Of a stretch of DNA of 64,000 bases, positions 13,200 to 23,164 are shown piece after piece. The position numbers were made by a program, and so were the translations under genes. Below the pieces are notes generated by a model, which had not been told where the DNA came from, ran no database searches, and saw nothing but the letters and a program-made list of their open reading frames with translations. The stretch spans positions 1,860,001-1,924,000 of the forward strand of contig CP073750.1 of the NCBI GenBank assembly GCA_024398135.1, in the 5' to 3' direction. The stretch comes from a bacterium SCSIO 12643 (lineage in GTDB: Bacteria; Bacteroidota; Bacteroidia; Flavobacteriales_G; Salibacteraceae). Position 1 is the first letter of the stretch. Each line of letters opens with the position of its first letter.

Positions 13200-16100
13200 A
13201 TGAAACTAATACTTACTAAATTAACTCTAATTTGTTGTCTGTTTATTTCCCTTCCTTCATGGGGGCAGACCGTATTCTATTCAGAAGATTTTTCAGGTGA
13301 TGTGGGAAAAGGAGTACAGGGCCCATCTCCATATACATACGATACTACAGGTATGACCTGGACCATTGATGTAAGTGCAACAACTTTAAGTGCTTCTTCC
13401 GATTTTTTCAAAGTTGATGGATTGGGTGAATTTAAAGGAAGAGACTTAGATGGTGAAGCAGTTTGGATGTCACCGGTAGTGACCATTTCAAGTGCTTCTT
13501 CAGTAGATTTAAGTGTAGATGTGGCAGATTCTGGGACTTTGGCTGGTACAGAATATATCCGTGTATACTATAAATTGGATGGTGGATCAGAAACTCTATT
13601 TGCCAATAATGGAGATAACACAGATGATTTTACCTCTGCAACTGCTACTCAGGATTCTCTGATCGGAACAACTGTTCAAATTGTAATTAGAACATATAAT
13701 AATGCAGGTACAAAAGCACACAAGTTTGATAATGTGACGATAACGGAAAACATTACAAATGTTCAAAGTTTATATGATTTACCGGATGCCAGCGACATAG
13801 ATTTAAAATGGAGCGATCCGGCATCACCATTTGATGAAATTTTAGTAGTAGCAAATCAGGGGAGTGCAATTACAGCTGGCTTACCTACAGGAGATGGATC
13901 TTCTTATACGGCAAATTCTACTTTAGGATCAGGAACCAGTTTATTGGGCGGAACTGTGGTATATAAAGGTTCTGCAACTACCTGTAATTTTACAGGAGTA
14001 TCAGGTCCAAACACTTATTATGTAAAGGTATTTACCAGAAAGGGAACTTCATGGAGTAATGGATCCGAACTAACCATTTCTTATAATCCCCCGGGAGTTG
14101 GAGAGGTGTTGATTACAGAATATGCACGTCATGCGACTATTTCAGATTACAGCTATATTGAATTATACAATACTACCGGAAACGATATCAATTTGGCGGG
14201 TGCCAAAATGATTGTAAACAATGCGGGGTCGACTAGTCAGATTGTAGATTTAAGAACAGATATTGGTGGGCCTATTATTGTTCCTGCCAATGGATTTTTA
14301 ATCTTAAATCGAAACCGAGCACAATCTAATTTTGAATCTACCTGGGGCGTGGATTTATCCAACACCGGATATACGGTTAATTACAACCGAACAGCAATTA
14401 ACAATTTTGGAAACAACAAGTTATTTGTTTTAAAACTAGGTGGAACCGAAGGTGTGGATGATGGTACTTTGATTGATGAAACAAAAGAGTTTACCGCTTC
14501 ATTAGGAAAACGTGTATATCAGGTACCTTTAGGATATTGGTCAGATAATATTGATGATTCAGCTGATAATGCAACTCCGGGAGCTTTTGATTCGTATGGA
14601 GATATTACAGATATCAATTTATCCTATTCTAATGGAGCATGGCATAATGCAACAGGTTATGCACATTCTCAACCATCTTCTTCAACAGGAGCAGCAAATG
14701 CAGTGATTATTGGTGGAGATGCGACTTTCAATGATGGAAGTGCACTAAGCAAATTGAGAATTTGTGCTGGCGCAGGTACGAGTATCACCACAGAGGATAT
14801 TTCCGTATCATCTGAAATTCTGATCGAGCATAATGGATCATTGACTGTTACGTCCACAGGATCTGTAACTTGTTCGGGAGATATCATTATTGAAAAAGAA
14901 GGGTATAATGCAGCCACAGATTACAATGCATGGGGATCACCATTTTCTACATTGTTAAGAATGGATAGCGTGTTTACTTCTCATAACAATTGTGACTTTT
15001 ACGGATTTCAAGCATCAAATCAATCCTGGAAACATGATTATACTGTTGGCGAAACGATTAGTTGTGCAGGTTTTTCTTATACAGTAACCAGTGGAAATGT
15101 CATTTCCAGTCCGGAAGGAAATCCTGATGGGAAATTTGATCCTGCACGTGGATATTTTATTGTAGGAAATTCCAGCAATAAATACAGTTTTAAGGTTAAC
15201 GGTGGAGCTATGAATAATGGTGATTTAACAGCTAATATTTATGGAAGTAGCACAGCGGTATTGACGGGTTCAAATGATTGGAATTTGATAAGTAATCCAT
15301 ACCCATCAGCATTATCCATAAATAGTTTCCTTTCTACGAATAGCGGTACCATTTCGAATGCAGTGTATTTATACAATCCCGGTTCAGGAATGAATACTTC
15401 CTCATCCTACACAACATACAATAGTACAGATGGAAAATACGTAGCATCTTGTCAGGGGTTTTATGTAGATGCAAGTACTTCAACAGATGGATTGGTGGGA
15501 ACCGTATCATTTAGCAATTCTATGCGTTCAAATACCAATGATGATTTTAGATCCATCCTATCCTATTTCGGAGTGTATTTAAAAGCGTCAAATGCCAATC
15601 AGGTAGAAGATCAAACCAGAGTTTATTTTGACTTGGATGCGCAAGAAGGACTGGATTCAAAGTTTGATGCGGTTAAACTCGAAAATTCTGGATTTAACCT
15701 AAGTTCTAAATCTGGCGGAAAGCATTTGGTGTTTAACGGACTACCAGCGTTAACGACAGAGACTACTGTGGTTCCATTACATTTTCAAACAAGCGAGGCA
15801 TCTGTATTCACTATAAGCTTAGATTCATTAATTGGTTCATTTTCGAATAAGGATGTTTTATTGGAAGATCGCTACATGCGTAAGTTTTATGATTTAAAAT
15901 ATCAGGAATGTCAATTTGCTTCTCAGCCAAAAGAGTGGGCCAATAGATTTTACTTACATATCATCCATAAAAAAGATGGAGCCAATTCAGGGTCTGGACC
16001 TGATATTACTACGGGAATAGAAGAGTTAAATGAGGATGAGGTAAAAGTATTTGCAACACAAGAAGAAATTGTTGTATCATTATTAAGTGAGAACAGCGAG

Positions 16101-16268
16101 ATCACTCAAATAGATGTGATTGGGCTGAAAGGAGAGGTATTGGTAAATCAAAAAACATCAGGAACTACCTGGAGATTAAATAGCTCTGCTTATTCCAAAG
16201 GTGTGTACGTTGTAAGAGTTCATACAGCAAATGGTGAATTGTTTATCAAACGTATCATCATTCAATAA
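13200..16268 (+). CDS. Large secreted T9SS protein with lamin-tail domain
   Basis: A 1022-residue exported protein. It has a signal peptide (MKLILTKLTLICCLFISLPS, cleaved near WGQ), an N-terminal jelly-roll-like domain opening with the FYSEDFSGD motif frequent in such proteins, a lamin-tail domain near residues 300-390 (GEVLITEYARH, then YIELYNTTGNDINLAGAKM), a long middle region that includes WNLISNPYPSAL, and a C-terminal T9SS type A sorting domain of about 75 residues ending in GVYVVRVHTANGELFIKRI. The protein should cross the outer membrane by T9SS and be released or attached to the surface. The start is the ATG at 13200; the frame extends upstream only to a TTG. A strong terminator follows. 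Confidence 0.88.
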   Translation: MKLILTKLTLICCLFISLPSWGQTVFYSEDFSGDVGKGVQGPSPYTYDTTGMTWTIDVSATTLSASSDFFKVDGLGEFKGRDLDGEAVWMSPVVTISSASSVDLSVDVADSGTLAGTEYIRVYYKLDGGSETLFANNGDNTDDFTSATATQDSLIGTTVQIVIRTYNNAGTKAHKFDNVTITENITNVQSLYDLPDASDIDLKWSDPASPFDEILVVANQGSAITAGLPTGDGSSYTANSTLGSGTSLLGGTVVYKGSATTCNFTGVSGPNTYYVKVFTRKGTSWSNGSELTISYNPPGVGEVLITEYARHATISDYSYIELYNTTGNDINLAGAKMIVNNAGSTSQIVDLRTDIGGPIIVPANGFLILNRNRAQSNFESTWGVDLSNTGYTVNYNRTAINNFGNNKLFVLKLGGTEGVDDGTLIDETKEFTASLGKRVYQVPLGYWSDNIDDSADNATPGAFDSYGDITDINLSYSNGAWHNATGYAHSQPSSSTGAANAVIIGGDATFNDGSALSKLRICAGAGTSITTEDISVSSEILIEHNGSLTVTSTGSVTCSGDIIIEKEGYNAATDYNAWGSPFSTLLRMDSVFTSHNNCDFYGFQASNQSWKHDYTVGETISCAGFSYTVTSGNVISSPEGNPDGKFDPARGYFIVGNSSNKYSFKVNGGAMNNGDLTANIYGSSTAVLTGSNDWNLISNPYPSALSINSFLSTNSGTISNAVYLYNPGSGMNTSSSYTTYNSTDGKYVASCQGFYVDASTSTDGLVGTVSFSNSMRSNTNDDFRSILSYFGVYLKASNANQVEDQTRVYFDLDAQEGLDSKFDAVKLENSGFNLSSKSGGKHLVFNGLPALTTETTVVPLHFQTSEASVFTISLDSLIGSFSNKDVLLEDRYMRKFYDLKYQECQFASQPKEWANRFYLHIIHKKDGANSGSGPDITTGIEELNEDEVKVFATQEEIVVSLLSENSEITQIDVIGLKGEVLVNQKTSGTTWRLNSSAYSKGVYVVRVHTANGELFIKRIIIQ

Positions 16269-16290
16269 GAGAGGAATTCATAAAAAATGG

Positions 16291-16321
16291 AAAAAGGCCG
16301 CGATTTCTCGCGGCCTTTTTT
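16291..16321 (+). terminator. Hairpin terminator
   Basis: Stem GGCCGCGA with TCGCGGCC, loop TTTC, flanked by A5 and T7, so it could act in both directions. It closes the lamin-tail gene. Confidence 0.9.
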
Positions 16322-16357
16322 GTGTAAAACTAACAGCATATTAACAAGTTAATGGAA

Positions 16358-16387
16358 TTTGGAAATATTGAAATTCTGCTACATTTG
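16358..16387 (+). promoter_or_regulatory. Promoter of the amidohydrolase pair
   Basis: TTTG (16358-16361) and TACATTTG (16380-16387) are separated by 18 bases, a full match to the Bacteroidota -33/-7 consensus. The ATG lies only four bases after the -7 box, so the message is predicted to be leaderless. Confidence 0.6.
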
Positions 16388-16391
16388 TCAG

Positions 16392-19300
16392 ATGCAGAAG
16401 AGAATCATACTTTCCTTTTTAATCAGTTTCATTTTATTTCAGGCAAATGCACAGCAAATTACACCAATAAATGGAGTGTATACACCTGAGCATACGACTT
16501 ATGCTTTTATACATGCGCATTTGATTGTATCTCCCGAAGAAGAGTATTCAGATGGGACATTAATCATCCGCGATGGTAAGGTCGTTTCCAGCGGAACCGG
16601 AATTGAAGTCCCACATAATGCAGTGGTATTCGACTTGAAAGGAAAATATATCTACCCTTCATTTATAGAACTGCGAAGCAATTACGGCATGCCGGAGGTG
16701 GAGAAAAAGAAAAAGCCATTAAAGCCCCAATATATCGCTAAGAATAATGGAACACTCTACTGGAATGATGCGATTCACCCTCAAGTGGATTATGTGAATT
16801 TGTTTAATGCAAATGCCAAACAATCAGAGAAATTAAGACGTCTTGGATTTGGTACGGTATTAACACATCAATACAATGGAATTATGCGTGGAAATGCAGC
16901 CATAGTTTCATTAGGTGAAAACAAGCTAGGGCAAGCGGTATTAAAACCAAAAGGTGCTGCTTATTACGGTTTTGGAAGAGGTAATTCTACACAATTATAT
17001 CCCACCTCATTAATGGGGTCCATAGCACTATTCAGACAGACCATGTATGATGCCGACTGGTATTCTAATGGAAATCAATCTCCAGTGAATTATTCTCTTC
17101 AGGCTATTGCGGATAATAAAGAAATCCCACAATTTTTTGATGCTCGTAATTATCAGGCTGTTTTGAGAGCAGCACGTTTAGGAGAAGAATTTGGCAGATC
17201 AATGATCGCTACCGGAGGAGGAGATGCTTACAAGCATATTGAAGAAATTAAAGCGAGTAACATTAAATTAATTGTACCATTAAACTTTCCAAAACCTTAT
17301 GATGTAAGCGATCCCTTGGATGCACAGTATATCAGCCTGGCAGATTTGAAACATTGGGAATTGGCACCGTCTAACCCTGCTGTTGTAAGTCAATCAGGTG
17401 TGGAGTTTGCCTTATCTGCTTCAGATAACCCAAAAATGTTTTGGAAGAACTTAAGAAAGGCGATCCGATACGGTTTAGCTCCGGAAGATGCATTAAAAGC
17501 ATTAACGACTACTCCGGCAACTATGTTACAATCGGAAAATCTGGGAACATTAAAATCAGGAATGTATGCCAACTTCTTTATCACTGCCGAAGATGTATTT
17601 TTAACAGATGCGAAAGTCCTGGAAAATTGGACACTGGGTCAACGAAATATCATTAAGGATGCCACTACCATTGACCCAACAGGAAACTACAATCTAAACT
17701 TTGGAGGAGTGCTTTATCAAATGGATGTGGTTCAAACCGAAAAGGGTTATGCGGTGTCTACGACTATGGGTGGTACCAAAGAAAAACCCCAGAAAGGGGA
17801 AATTTCCATTGAGAACAATTTGATGACGATTCAGTTTCAAAACGGAAACCATCAACATGAAGGACCTGTAAGATTGGTAGGGAAAACCAATTACAAAGGC
17901 AAGATCATAGATGGTAAGCTTCAGGACGCAAAAGGAAATTGGTCAGATTGGACAGCGATTAAGCAAAAAGCAATTTCTCTGACCCCATATGGAGATAGTT
18001 TGAAACCTATTTTGCAGACCGGGAAAGTGTTCTATCCCAATATGTCGTACGGAGATACTGCAGTGCCACAACAACAAAACTATTTCATCAAAAATGTACG
18101 TGTATGGACCTGCGATTCCACGGGTAACTACAGAGGGTATGTGATGGTTTCCAATGGTAAGATAGAAGCCGTTGGAGAAAGAGCTTCAACACCTGAAGGT
18201 TATATTGAAATTGATGGTACAGGATTACATATTACTCCGGGCATTGTGGACGAACATTCACATATTGCTATTAAAAATGGAGTAAATGAAGCTGGTCAAA
18301 ATAACTCTGCGGAAGTACGAATTGGAGATGTAATTAATCCGGATGATATTAATATTTACCGTCAATTGGCCGGAGGAGTTACCAGTGCACAACTATTACA
18401 TGGGTCAGCCAATCCCATTGGAGGGCAATCTCAGGTGATTAAGTTGAGGTGGGGATCAGCTCCTGAACAAATGAAATTAGGAGATATCAAGTTTATCAAA
18501 TTTGCTTTGGGAGAAAATGTAAAACAATCCAATTCAGATTGGAGATATACGTCTAGATTCCCACAAACCAGAATGGGAGTAGAACAAGTTTATATCGATG
18601 CATTTACCCGTGCAAAAGCATATTCTGAACAGTGGGATGCATTTAATGGCGCAACTAAAAAAGAATTGAAAAACGGATTGCAATCTCCAAGAAGAGATTT
18701 GGAATTGGAAACACTGGCTGAAATTTTAAAAGGTCAACGTTACATTACATGTCATTCATATATTCAATCTGAAATTACCATGTTAATGAATGTAGCGGAT
18801 AGTATGGGTTTTAGAATTAATACATTTACACATATCCTGGAAGGGTATAAAGTCGCAGATAAGCTAAAAGCTCATGGCGCGAATGCATCTACTTTTTCTG
18901 ATTGGTGGGCCTATAAGTTTGAAGTCAATGATGCAATTCCGTATAATGCGGCTATACTTTCCAAACAAGGTATTAACACAGCTATCAATTCAGATGATGC
19001 TGAAATGGGAAGGCGTTTAAATCAGGAGGCTGCAAAAACCGTTAAATATGGAGGAGTAAGCGAAACAGAAGCATTAAAAATGATCACGATTAATCCGGCT
19101 AAAATGCTCCATATTGATGATCGAGTGGGTAGTATTACTGTTGGAAAGGATGCAGATTTGGTATTGTGGTCCGGACATCCGTTATCTGTGTATTCTCATC
19201 CATTATTTACCATGATTGATGGAACCATTTATTACAGCCAGGAAAGAGATCAGCAGTTGCAGGAATTGATCAGGAAAGAACGTCAAAGAATCATTTTAGC

Positions 19301-19403
19301 AATGATGCAGGCACAAAAGAATGGAGAAAAAACACAAAAGGTAAAGCATCAGGAACAACACGAGTATCACTGCGATAGCTTTGATTCTGAAACTGACTTT
19401 TAA
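16392..19403 (+). CDS. Exported two-unit amidohydrolase-like protein
   Basis: A 1003-residue protein with a signal peptide (MQKRIILSFLISFILFQANA). It contains two amidohydrolase-like units. In the first (about residues 25-430) the position of the metal-binding HxH is occupied by ELRS (residues 93-96), so this unit is probably inactive. The second (about residues 565-975) keeps PGIVDEHSH (H622, H624), then CHSYIQSE, TFTHILEGYK and the late SDD aspartate, a complete binuclear or mononuclear metal site of the imidazolonepropionase/dipeptidase type. It would act in the periplasm on an amide, peptide or cyclic substrate that cannot be specified. The start is the ATG at 16392; a longer TTG frame lies upstream. 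The next gene follows after 13 bases. Confidence 0.85.
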   Translation: MQKRIILSFLISFILFQANAQQITPINGVYTPEHTTYAFIHAHLIVSPEEEYSDGTLIIRDGKVVSSGTGIEVPHNAVVFDLKGKYIYPSFIELRSNYGMPEVEKKKKPLKPQYIAKNNGTLYWNDAIHPQVDYVNLFNANAKQSEKLRRLGFGTVLTHQYNGIMRGNAAIVSLGENKLGQAVLKPKGAAYYGFGRGNSTQLYPTSLMGSIALFRQTMYDADWYSNGNQSPVNYSLQAIADNKEIPQFFDARNYQAVLRAARLGEEFGRSMIATGGGDAYKHIEEIKASNIKLIVPLNFPKPYDVSDPLDAQYISLADLKHWELAPSNPAVVSQSGVEFALSASDNPKMFWKNLRKAIRYGLAPEDALKALTTTPATMLQSENLGTLKSGMYANFFITAEDVFLTDAKVLENWTLGQRNIIKDATTIDPTGNYNLNFGGVLYQMDVVQTEKGYAVSTTMGGTKEKPQKGEISIENNLMTIQFQNGNHQHEGPVRLVGKTNYKGKIIDGKLQDAKGNWSDWTAIKQKAISLTPYGDSLKPILQTGKVFYPNMSYGDTAVPQQQNYFIKNVRVWTCDSTGNYRGYVMVSNGKIEAVGERASTPEGYIEIDGTGLHITPGIVDEHSHIAIKNGVNEAGQNNSAEVRIGDVINPDDINIYRQLAGGVTSAQLLHGSANPIGGQSQVIKLRWGSAPEQMKLGDIKFIKFALGENVKQSNSDWRYTSRFPQTRMGVEQVYIDAFTRAKAYSEQWDAFNGATKKELKNGLQSPRRDLELETLAEILKGQRYITCHSYIQSEITMLMNVADSMGFRINTFTHILEGYKVADKLKAHGANASTFSDWWAYKFEVNDAIPYNAAILSKQGINTAINSDDAEMGRRLNQEAAKTVKYGGVSETEALKMITINPAKMLHIDDRVGSITVGKDADLVLWSGHPLSVYSHPLFTMIDGTIYYSQERDQQLQELIRKERQRIILAMMQAQKNGEKTQKVKHQEQHEYHCDSFDSETDF

Positions 19404-19416
19404 TAATTTGAAGAAG

Positions 19417-20751
19417 ATGAAAAAGACAATTGATATTAAAAGGCAGGTGAATAAAATGATGTTTGTGATGGTGTTGTGGAGTTTCACCACTGTTTTGGTC
19501 GCACAAGTTCCGGCTCCTATGATGAACTATCCAAACAAAGTCTTGATTTTGGGTGGAGTGGCGCATATTGGAAATGGAGAAGTGATTCAAAATTCGGTAA
19601 TTGCTATTGAGAACGGCCGTTTTGTGTTTGTAAAAGACCAAATGCGTAAACGTGTGGAAACCTCAAATTATGATACCGTAATTTATTTAAATGGTGCACA
19701 TGTATATCCGGGTTTAATCTCTACCGATAATACTTTAGGAATTACGGAAGTAGATGCTTTAAGACAGTCCAGAGATTTCGATGATGTGGGTTTATTTAAC
19801 CCTAATTTGCGAACAGCGATTGCTTATAATCCCGAATCTAAAATTGTGTATACTGTTCGAAATAATGGCATTTTAACAACCCAGGTAACGCCAAGAGGTG
19901 GTATTGTTTCAGGAGCATCATCTGTGATGCGTTTGGATGCGTGGAATTATGAAGATGCGGCCATTAGAATGGTGGATGGGTATCATCTCAATTGGCCAAA
20001 GAGATTTAGTCAAAGTGGCCCGTGGTACTCGGCTCAACCGATTAAAAAGAACACCAATACTGAAGAGCGAATACAACAAATTACGGAATATTTCCAATCG
20101 GCTAAAGCGTATTCTCAGAGCAACAATGAAGAGTTAAATGTACAGTTTGAAAGTTTAAGGCCGCTTTTTAGAGGACAAAAAACTTTGTACGTACATTGCA
20201 ACATGTCCAAAGAAATTATGCAGGTAATCCAGTTTAAAAAGAAGCTGGGCATAGAAAAAGTCGTGATTGTTGGTGGTTATGATAGTGGATTACTTACCAA
20301 TGAGTTAAAGGAAAATAATATCAGTGTCATTTTAAGAAGAGTCCATTCTTTACCGGTTCGACCGGGTGATGATCCGTATTATCCTTACAAGTTGCCGGCT
20401 ATTTTACAAAAAGCGGGAGTATTATACTGTTTAGGTACTGCGGGAGATATGGAGGCTATGAACTCCAGAAACCTTCCGTTTTTGGCTGGAGAAGCTGTTG
20501 GATATGGCTTATCTAAAGAAGAAGCTTTACAAAGCATCACATGGAATGCAGCGAAGATTCTGGGAATAGATGAAGATTTGGGAACTTTACAAGCGGGTAA
20601 GCAAGCGACATTTTTCGTATCTACTGGAGATGCTTTGGATATGCGAACCAATAATGTGTTTTTAGCCTGGATTATGGGACGTCCGTTAAATCTGGATGAT
20701 ACACAGAAACAATTGTATCGGAAGTATACTTCGAAGTATAATGCGCAGTAA
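19417..20751 (+). CDS. Exported amidohydrolase-like protein lacking the metal site
   Basis: A 444-residue protein with an N-terminal signal segment (MMFVMVLWSFTTVLVAQ near residues 11-27). It has the beta-sandwich plus barrel layout of amidohydrolases, including the C-terminal motifs SKEEALQSITWNAAKILGI and LGTLQAGKQATFFV that form the composite beta domain. At the place of HxH it has ISTDN (residues 101-105), and no histidine-rich replacement is seen, so catalysis is doubtful. It is likely co-transcribed with the preceding, larger gene, whose first unit it resembles, and may be its structural partner. The ATG at 19417 is preferred over an upstream TTG that overlaps the preceding gene. Confidence 0.8.
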   Translation: MKKTIDIKRQVNKMMFVMVLWSFTTVLVAQVPAPMMNYPNKVLILGGVAHIGNGEVIQNSVIAIENGRFVFVKDQMRKRVETSNYDTVIYLNGAHVYPGLISTDNTLGITEVDALRQSRDFDDVGLFNPNLRTAIAYNPESKIVYTVRNNGILTTQVTPRGGIVSGASSVMRLDAWNYEDAAIRMVDGYHLNWPKRFSQSGPWYSAQPIKKNTNTEERIQQITEYFQSAKAYSQSNNEELNVQFESLRPLFRGQKTLYVHCNMSKEIMQVIQFKKKLGIEKVVIVGGYDSGLLTNELKENNISVILRRVHSLPVRPGDDPYYPYKLPAILQKAGVLYCLGTAGDMEAMNSRNLPFLAGEAVGYGLSKEEALQSITWNAAKILGIDEDLGTLQAGKQATFFVSTGDALDMRTNNVFLAWIMGRPLNLDDTQKQLYRKYTSKYNAQ

Positions 20752-20752
20752 A

Positions 20753-23155
20753 TTATTGTAAGACATACAATAGGGTAAAACTAAAACCGAAATTATGTGC
20801 AGCATTAGGTAGTTGGTATGGGCCATATCGATAAAATGCACCAAATCCAATACCTGATGTGTTTAAAATAAGCAGGTTATCTATAAGTATTCCGGATTCA
20901 TAAAAACCTTTTTCCATAGTGGAATAGACCATTTGATGTTCTTCGGGATGATCAAGCGTACCCCATCCGAGAGATGTCAACACTGAGATCTCGGGAGCAG
21001 AATATGTGGTCCGATACAATGCGCCAAATCGGTGGTGGATGTGAGCAGAAAAATAATGTTGAGAAAGGAACTCATTAGGACGCATGGTGTTAAATGCGTT
21101 TTCGATATACAGGTTAAACCCGTCAATCCGCATTCCTCTTTGATAATGATACAATGAAGCCGGAGCTTCTCCAATATTGGTTCCCCCATCCAATTGGAAA
21201 CCAAATCTGCCCAAGCCTTTAATCAAAAAGGATTTTGTAATTCGTGCATCTATTTTGGTGTAAGTAAAATCATTTCCGAATAAAGTGTTTCCATGGGTTA
21301 TTCTCGCCCATACATAAGGAAATTTGGTGCCTAATGAGATATTTTGTCCGAATGAACGCACGTACTTTTCTCTAAAACCAAATCTAAATGACCAGCCAAT
21401 TTCATTTCTTTGGAATGCCTGGTTTGAGGTTAAAACAGTATCGTTGGAATTCACATATGAATAGGGGTAATTGAAAGATTGAGAATAAGAATTAAAGAAT
21501 ACTTTGTTTTGAAAATCTTTAAACGATCTAAAAGTAAAATACGCCTGATAACCTTCAATTTGATCCATTCTGGATAAATATAAATCACTGTATGATCGTA
21601 GATTAAATACATCCTTTTTGAAATACTCAATTTGCCCGGAACCCGTTACGTCATTTTGATATTGAATACCTGCCGTAATATCATTTTTAGGGTCTAATTT
21701 GAATTGAATATCTGCACCATATTTCCATTCTTGATCATTAAATCCATAGGCTGTATATCCACCTACTGAAAAGAATTTGGAGATTTTATCATTGGTTCTT
21801 AATCCTGCACCTAATCTTATGCCTTCGTATTCATTGTAATCTAATATCCGATTTAGTTCTAAAGAAACCGGACCAACTGGGAGTAGACCGGTGGTCAATG
21901 ATTGTAGGAAAATCATTTTCCGATCCAGATGAATCTTTTGACCAATACTATCTACAATAGTGTATGTGTTTTTTTCGATCGATGTGAGTTTTTCTTTTCG
22001 GTATTGACTCCAAAATAAGCTATCTCTTTGATTGGCTTCTTCATCTAGTTCTAGTTCCACATTTTTAAAATCTTTTGAAGTGAATTCTGAATCCAATTGA
22101 ATGTTGTTGATATACGTCCTTCCATTGGCATTGATGAGGTCAATGGCTTGAGGGTCGGTATGATCAATCTTGAAAATGATATGTGAATTAAATTGTACAG
22201 GAAACCATTGAGAACTGTCCACAAAAGCATTGAGTTGTTCAAAGTCTATTTCAAATGAACTATTCGGATTGGCCTGTTTAAATTGAATATTTTGAATGGC
22301 AAATTGATTAGAGTTGATGGCTAATGTGCCAATTAGACCAGAAAAAGTAGATCCTTTTCGGGGTTGGAAATAAATGGAATACACTGTGTCATTTTGCAGA
22401 ATAACAGAGTCACGCAATTCGAAAACATAATTTTTGAAACTGTTTTTAGCTAAAGGACTGAGATAATTTAAACCCACGATATTGACATAATCAGAAGAAA
22501 AGGAAAAGGGTTGAAAAGAACTGGCGATTAATGTGAAATTAGGATTAGACAATCCGGAAACTCTATTGGCGATTACATTTTCGTAACTGTGATGAGGTGG
22601 AGCGAAAATCCTTTTTGTAACTGTTTCGGTGATGAATAGATGGTGTGGTTTTTTGGTGTTATTAGAATCTGAATTTTCGTAAAACGAATCAGAAGATTGA
22701 TTTTGAGAATTGGGGCCAAAAACCATTTTACTATAAGTTTCATATGAAAATGAACGACTTTTTTCCGGGTTATTGATATCCCTGTTGTCAATAGCATTTT
22801 GAATAATGCGAATCGCAGGATTCTCACTGGATGTGATCACTGCAGCCTTTAATTCCCGGACTTTTTCTTTTAGGTAGATGGTTTGATTTTCGGGTTGGTT
22901 GATTTGGATCAAAGTATCATGATAACCCAAAGAATGAATATGAATTTGAACCGGAAATTGCCTGATATTTAGTTTAAAATAACCGTCAATATCACTTGTG
23001 GTTCCCTTAGTGGTTTCGTGAATTCTAATGTTGACAAATGGAATAGGTTGATGACTGGCTACATCATAAATATATCCGGAAATGGTTTGGGCGGAAATGG
23101 TTCCTGAAAATGTGTATATGAGTAATACCTGAAGTATTAGAATAAACCTAAACAT
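20753..23155 (-). CDS. DUF5686-type outer-membrane protein with carboxypeptidase-like regulatory domain
   Basis: An 800-residue protein with a signal peptide (MFRFILILQVLLIYTFSG), then a carboxypeptidase-like regulatory beta-sandwich (residues 24-105: ISGYIYDVASHQPIPFVNI, GTTSDIDGYFKLNI), a middle domain, and from about residue 410 a series of alternating hydrophobic strands ending in an aromatic residue, typical of an outer-membrane barrel (final strand ends FSFTLLYVLQ). This is the DUF5686 layout common in Bacteroidota, related to TonB-receptor and BamA-like barrels. Its role is unknown. It begins nine bases after the mechanosensitive channel gene, so both form an operon. It converges on the amidohydrolase operon with a single base between the stop codons and no terminator. 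Confidence 0.85.
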   Translation of the reverse strand: MFRFILILQVLLIYTFSGTISAQTISGYIYDVASHQPIPFVNIRIHETTKGTTSDIDGYFKLNIRQFPVQIHIHSLGYHDTLIQINQPENQTIYLKEKVRELKAAVITSSENPAIRIIQNAIDNRDINNPEKSRSFSYETYSKMVFGPNSQNQSSDSFYENSDSNNTKKPHHLFITETVTKRIFAPPHHSYENVIANRVSGLSNPNFTLIASSFQPFSFSSDYVNIVGLNYLSPLAKNSFKNYVFELRDSVILQNDTVYSIYFQPRKGSTFSGLIGTLAINSNQFAIQNIQFKQANPNSSFEIDFEQLNAFVDSSQWFPVQFNSHIIFKIDHTDPQAIDLINANGRTYINNIQLDSEFTSKDFKNVELELDEEANQRDSLFWSQYRKEKLTSIEKNTYTIVDSIGQKIHLDRKMIFLQSLTTGLLPVGPVSLELNRILDYNEYEGIRLGAGLRTNDKISKFFSVGGYTAYGFNDQEWKYGADIQFKLDPKNDITAGIQYQNDVTGSGQIEYFKKDVFNLRSYSDLYLSRMDQIEGYQAYFTFRSFKDFQNKVFFNSYSQSFNYPYSYVNSNDTVLTSNQAFQRNEIGWSFRFGFREKYVRSFGQNISLGTKFPYVWARITHGNTLFGNDFTYTKIDARITKSFLIKGLGRFGFQLDGGTNIGEAPASLYHYQRGMRIDGFNLYIENAFNTMRPNEFLSQHYFSAHIHHRFGALYRTTYSAPEISVLTSLGWGTLDHPEEHQMVYSTMEKGFYESGILIDNLLILNTSGIGFGAFYRYGPYQLPNAAHNFGFSFTLLYVLQ

Positions 23156-23164
23156 GCATTGAAC

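Noticed and set aside
19291-19641. Minus-strand frames across the junction of the two amidohydrolase genes
   Set aside because: They cover the end of one real gene and the start of the other and have no support of their own.
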